Positions 5,776 through 6,351 of a DNA stretch of 6,351 nucleotides are shown here, one piece after another; position 1 is the first letter of the stretch, and every line of letters begins with the position of its first letter. The position numbers were made by a program, and so were the translations under genes. The stretch comes from Aquifex sp964425585 (GTDB lineage: Bacteria; Aquificota; Aquificia; Aquificales; Aquificaceae), in NCBI GenBank assembly GCA_964425585.1, contig CAYRMG010000058.1, positions 1-6,351 on the forward strand, written 5' to 3'. The notes under the pieces are model-generated. The model made no database searches and was not told the DNA's origin. It saw nothing but the letters and a program-made list of their open reading frames with translations.

Positions 5776-5815
5776 TTTTCCACCTTCCTCAAACATTTGA
5801 CGATTTTGTTATCAA

Positions 5816-5844
5816 ATTATATCATTAATAGGAGAGTTTGCTAA
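5816..5844 (-). promoter_or_regulatory. Promoter of the hypothetical-dus operon (extended -10)
   Basis: On the minus strand, TATAAT (5821-5816) is preceded by TGA, giving an extended -10. TTAGCA (5844-5839), four of six matches to TTGACA, lies 17 bases further upstream. Transcription would start near 5809, giving a leader of about 34 bases to ATG 5775. The -35 box lies inside the TnpB-like relic that begins on the other strand. Confidence 0.65.
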
Positions 5845-6351
5845 GGAAGTCATCGGAATAGATGTAAATTAGCGAATAAGCAAATAGCATTAAGGAGGGA
5901 GGTAAGAGATTTACAGAAAGCCTTAGTTGTTCGTTACAAACACACTAATAGCTTCTCAGGGTTGAAAGTTTCATAAGCTTCTATCTCCTACAAATAGATA
6001 CTTCTCCATTCGCCGAGAATGCCAGGTTTAGATTTTGAAGAAAAAAAGGATTTAATGAATAAGAAAGCGGCAATCCAAGACTAAACAGTTTCGTATTTAG
6101 CATTGTGAGGGAAACTATAGAGAACTAACTAAGCAACATGAGAGTTTCTTTTTGTGCTTAGCCAAACAAATACTGGTTTTCACGTATACGAACATAGCAA
6201 GTGTATAAAGAGTCCTCAGAAATTTTGCTAACGAATGCCACTACAACCTTAATAATTAAGATAATAAAGGTATGTATATTCATTCAAAAAAGAAAAAAGA
6301 AGGAATAGTGTAAGAAGAGGTAATGAGGAAAGGGCCCCAGATGAGGCCTAA
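5831..6351 (+). pseudogene. Degenerate TnpB-like (IS200/IS605 OrfB) transposon gene, 5'-truncated
   Basis: No intact frame exists in these 520 bases, but pieces of one protein appear in order on the + strand. GEFAKEVIGIDVN (5831-5869) matches the RuvC-I strand with its Asp and ends at TAG. The stretch at 6026-6040 reads V-stop-ILK, where TnpB has the RuvC-II E-D-L-K, followed in frame by a basic run. After a frameshift, RLNSFVFSIVRETIEN (6078-6125) gives the family's Arg-Leu-Asn helix. It runs on through TAA into LSNMRVSFCA, then TAG and PNKY (to 6173). HSKC (6193-6204) stands for the first zinc CxxC, and KFC plus NECHYNLNN (6220-6256, one extra base) for the second, with an Asp codon at 6260. 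The N-terminal half is missing and the spacing suggests an internal deletion. A last frame (6268-6351) ends at TAA and may be the original C-terminus. The call rests on motif order read by eye. Confidence 0.6.

Noticed and set aside
5960..5981. GGTTGAAAG followed by GTTTC, resembling part of a CRISPR repeat
   Set aside because: It occurs once, with no regular spacing or second copy nearby.
5892..5987. AAGGAGGGAGG at 5892-5902, a strong SD-like site followed by an open run to 5987
   Set aside because: No ATG or GTG start lies at a suitable distance, and the open run of about 28 codons ends at TAA. It is best read as part of the relic.
5913..6333. RNase P RNA-like words ACAGAA (5913-5918) and GAGGAAAG (6325-6332) in the gene-free region
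   Set aside because: They occur in the reverse order to RNase P RNA and without the surrounding conserved bases or pairing. The TnpB-relic reading explains the region better.
6331..6349. GGGCCC and AGGCCT palindromes near the right edge as a possible hairpin or transposon end
   Set aside because: Only a four-base GGCC/GGCC stem can form, and the sequence ends there, so neither a terminator nor an element end can be supported.

Overview
The window looks like chromosomal DNA from a hyperthermophilic member of the Aquificales, and I would guess Aquifex aeolicus or a close relative. This rests on tight gene packing with ATGA/TTGA-type overlaps, Lys/Glu/Ile-rich proteins with heavy AGA/AGG and ATA codon use, purine-rich Shine-Dalgarno (SD) sites, and a secF-pilD gene order that I recall from A. 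aeolicus but could not check.

Layout. (1) Positions 2-97 (+) hold the last 31 codons of a thioredoxin-fold protein. (2) Positions 1259-111 (-) hold a three-gene overlapping operon: a small Ras-like GTPase of the MglA/COG2229 type, a roadblock/LC7 protein of the MglB type, and a 76-residue helical protein. (3) Positions 1260-1424 are a divergent regulatory region with an inverted repeat and, on the + strand, a TATAAT box so close to the next start codon that the mRNA should be leaderless. (4) Positions 1425-3923 (+) hold four overlapping genes: a small putative lipoprotein, the long-form ribosome hibernation factor hpf, secF and the prepilin peptidase pilD. (5) Positions 3956-4423 (+) encode an exported single-domain rhodanese with its own extended -10 promoter inside the end of pilD. 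(6) Positions 5775-4409 (-) hold an unrecognised 137-residue protein and a tRNA-dihydrouridine synthase; the dus stop codon overlaps the rhodanese gene at a hairpin that could end transcription from both sides.

(7) Positions about 5831-6351 contain no intact gene. Reading across frames, I see an eroded transposon-type TnpB (IS200/IS605 OrfB) gene. Pieces of the RuvC-I, RuvC-II, Arg-Leu-Asn-rich and zinc-ribbon regions occur in the right order, split by stop codons and small frameshifts. The promoter of the dus operon lies at the edge of this relic.

Functionally, the + operon joins envelope and export functions (lipoprotein, SecF, prepilin peptidase) to ribosome hibernation. The first minus operon is a GTPase and regulator module of the kind that controls polarity or surface motility. 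I see no complete new defence or mobile system. The most unusual items are the TnpB relic, the leaderless hpf-secF-pilD operon and the GTPase/roadblock/small-helical-protein trio.
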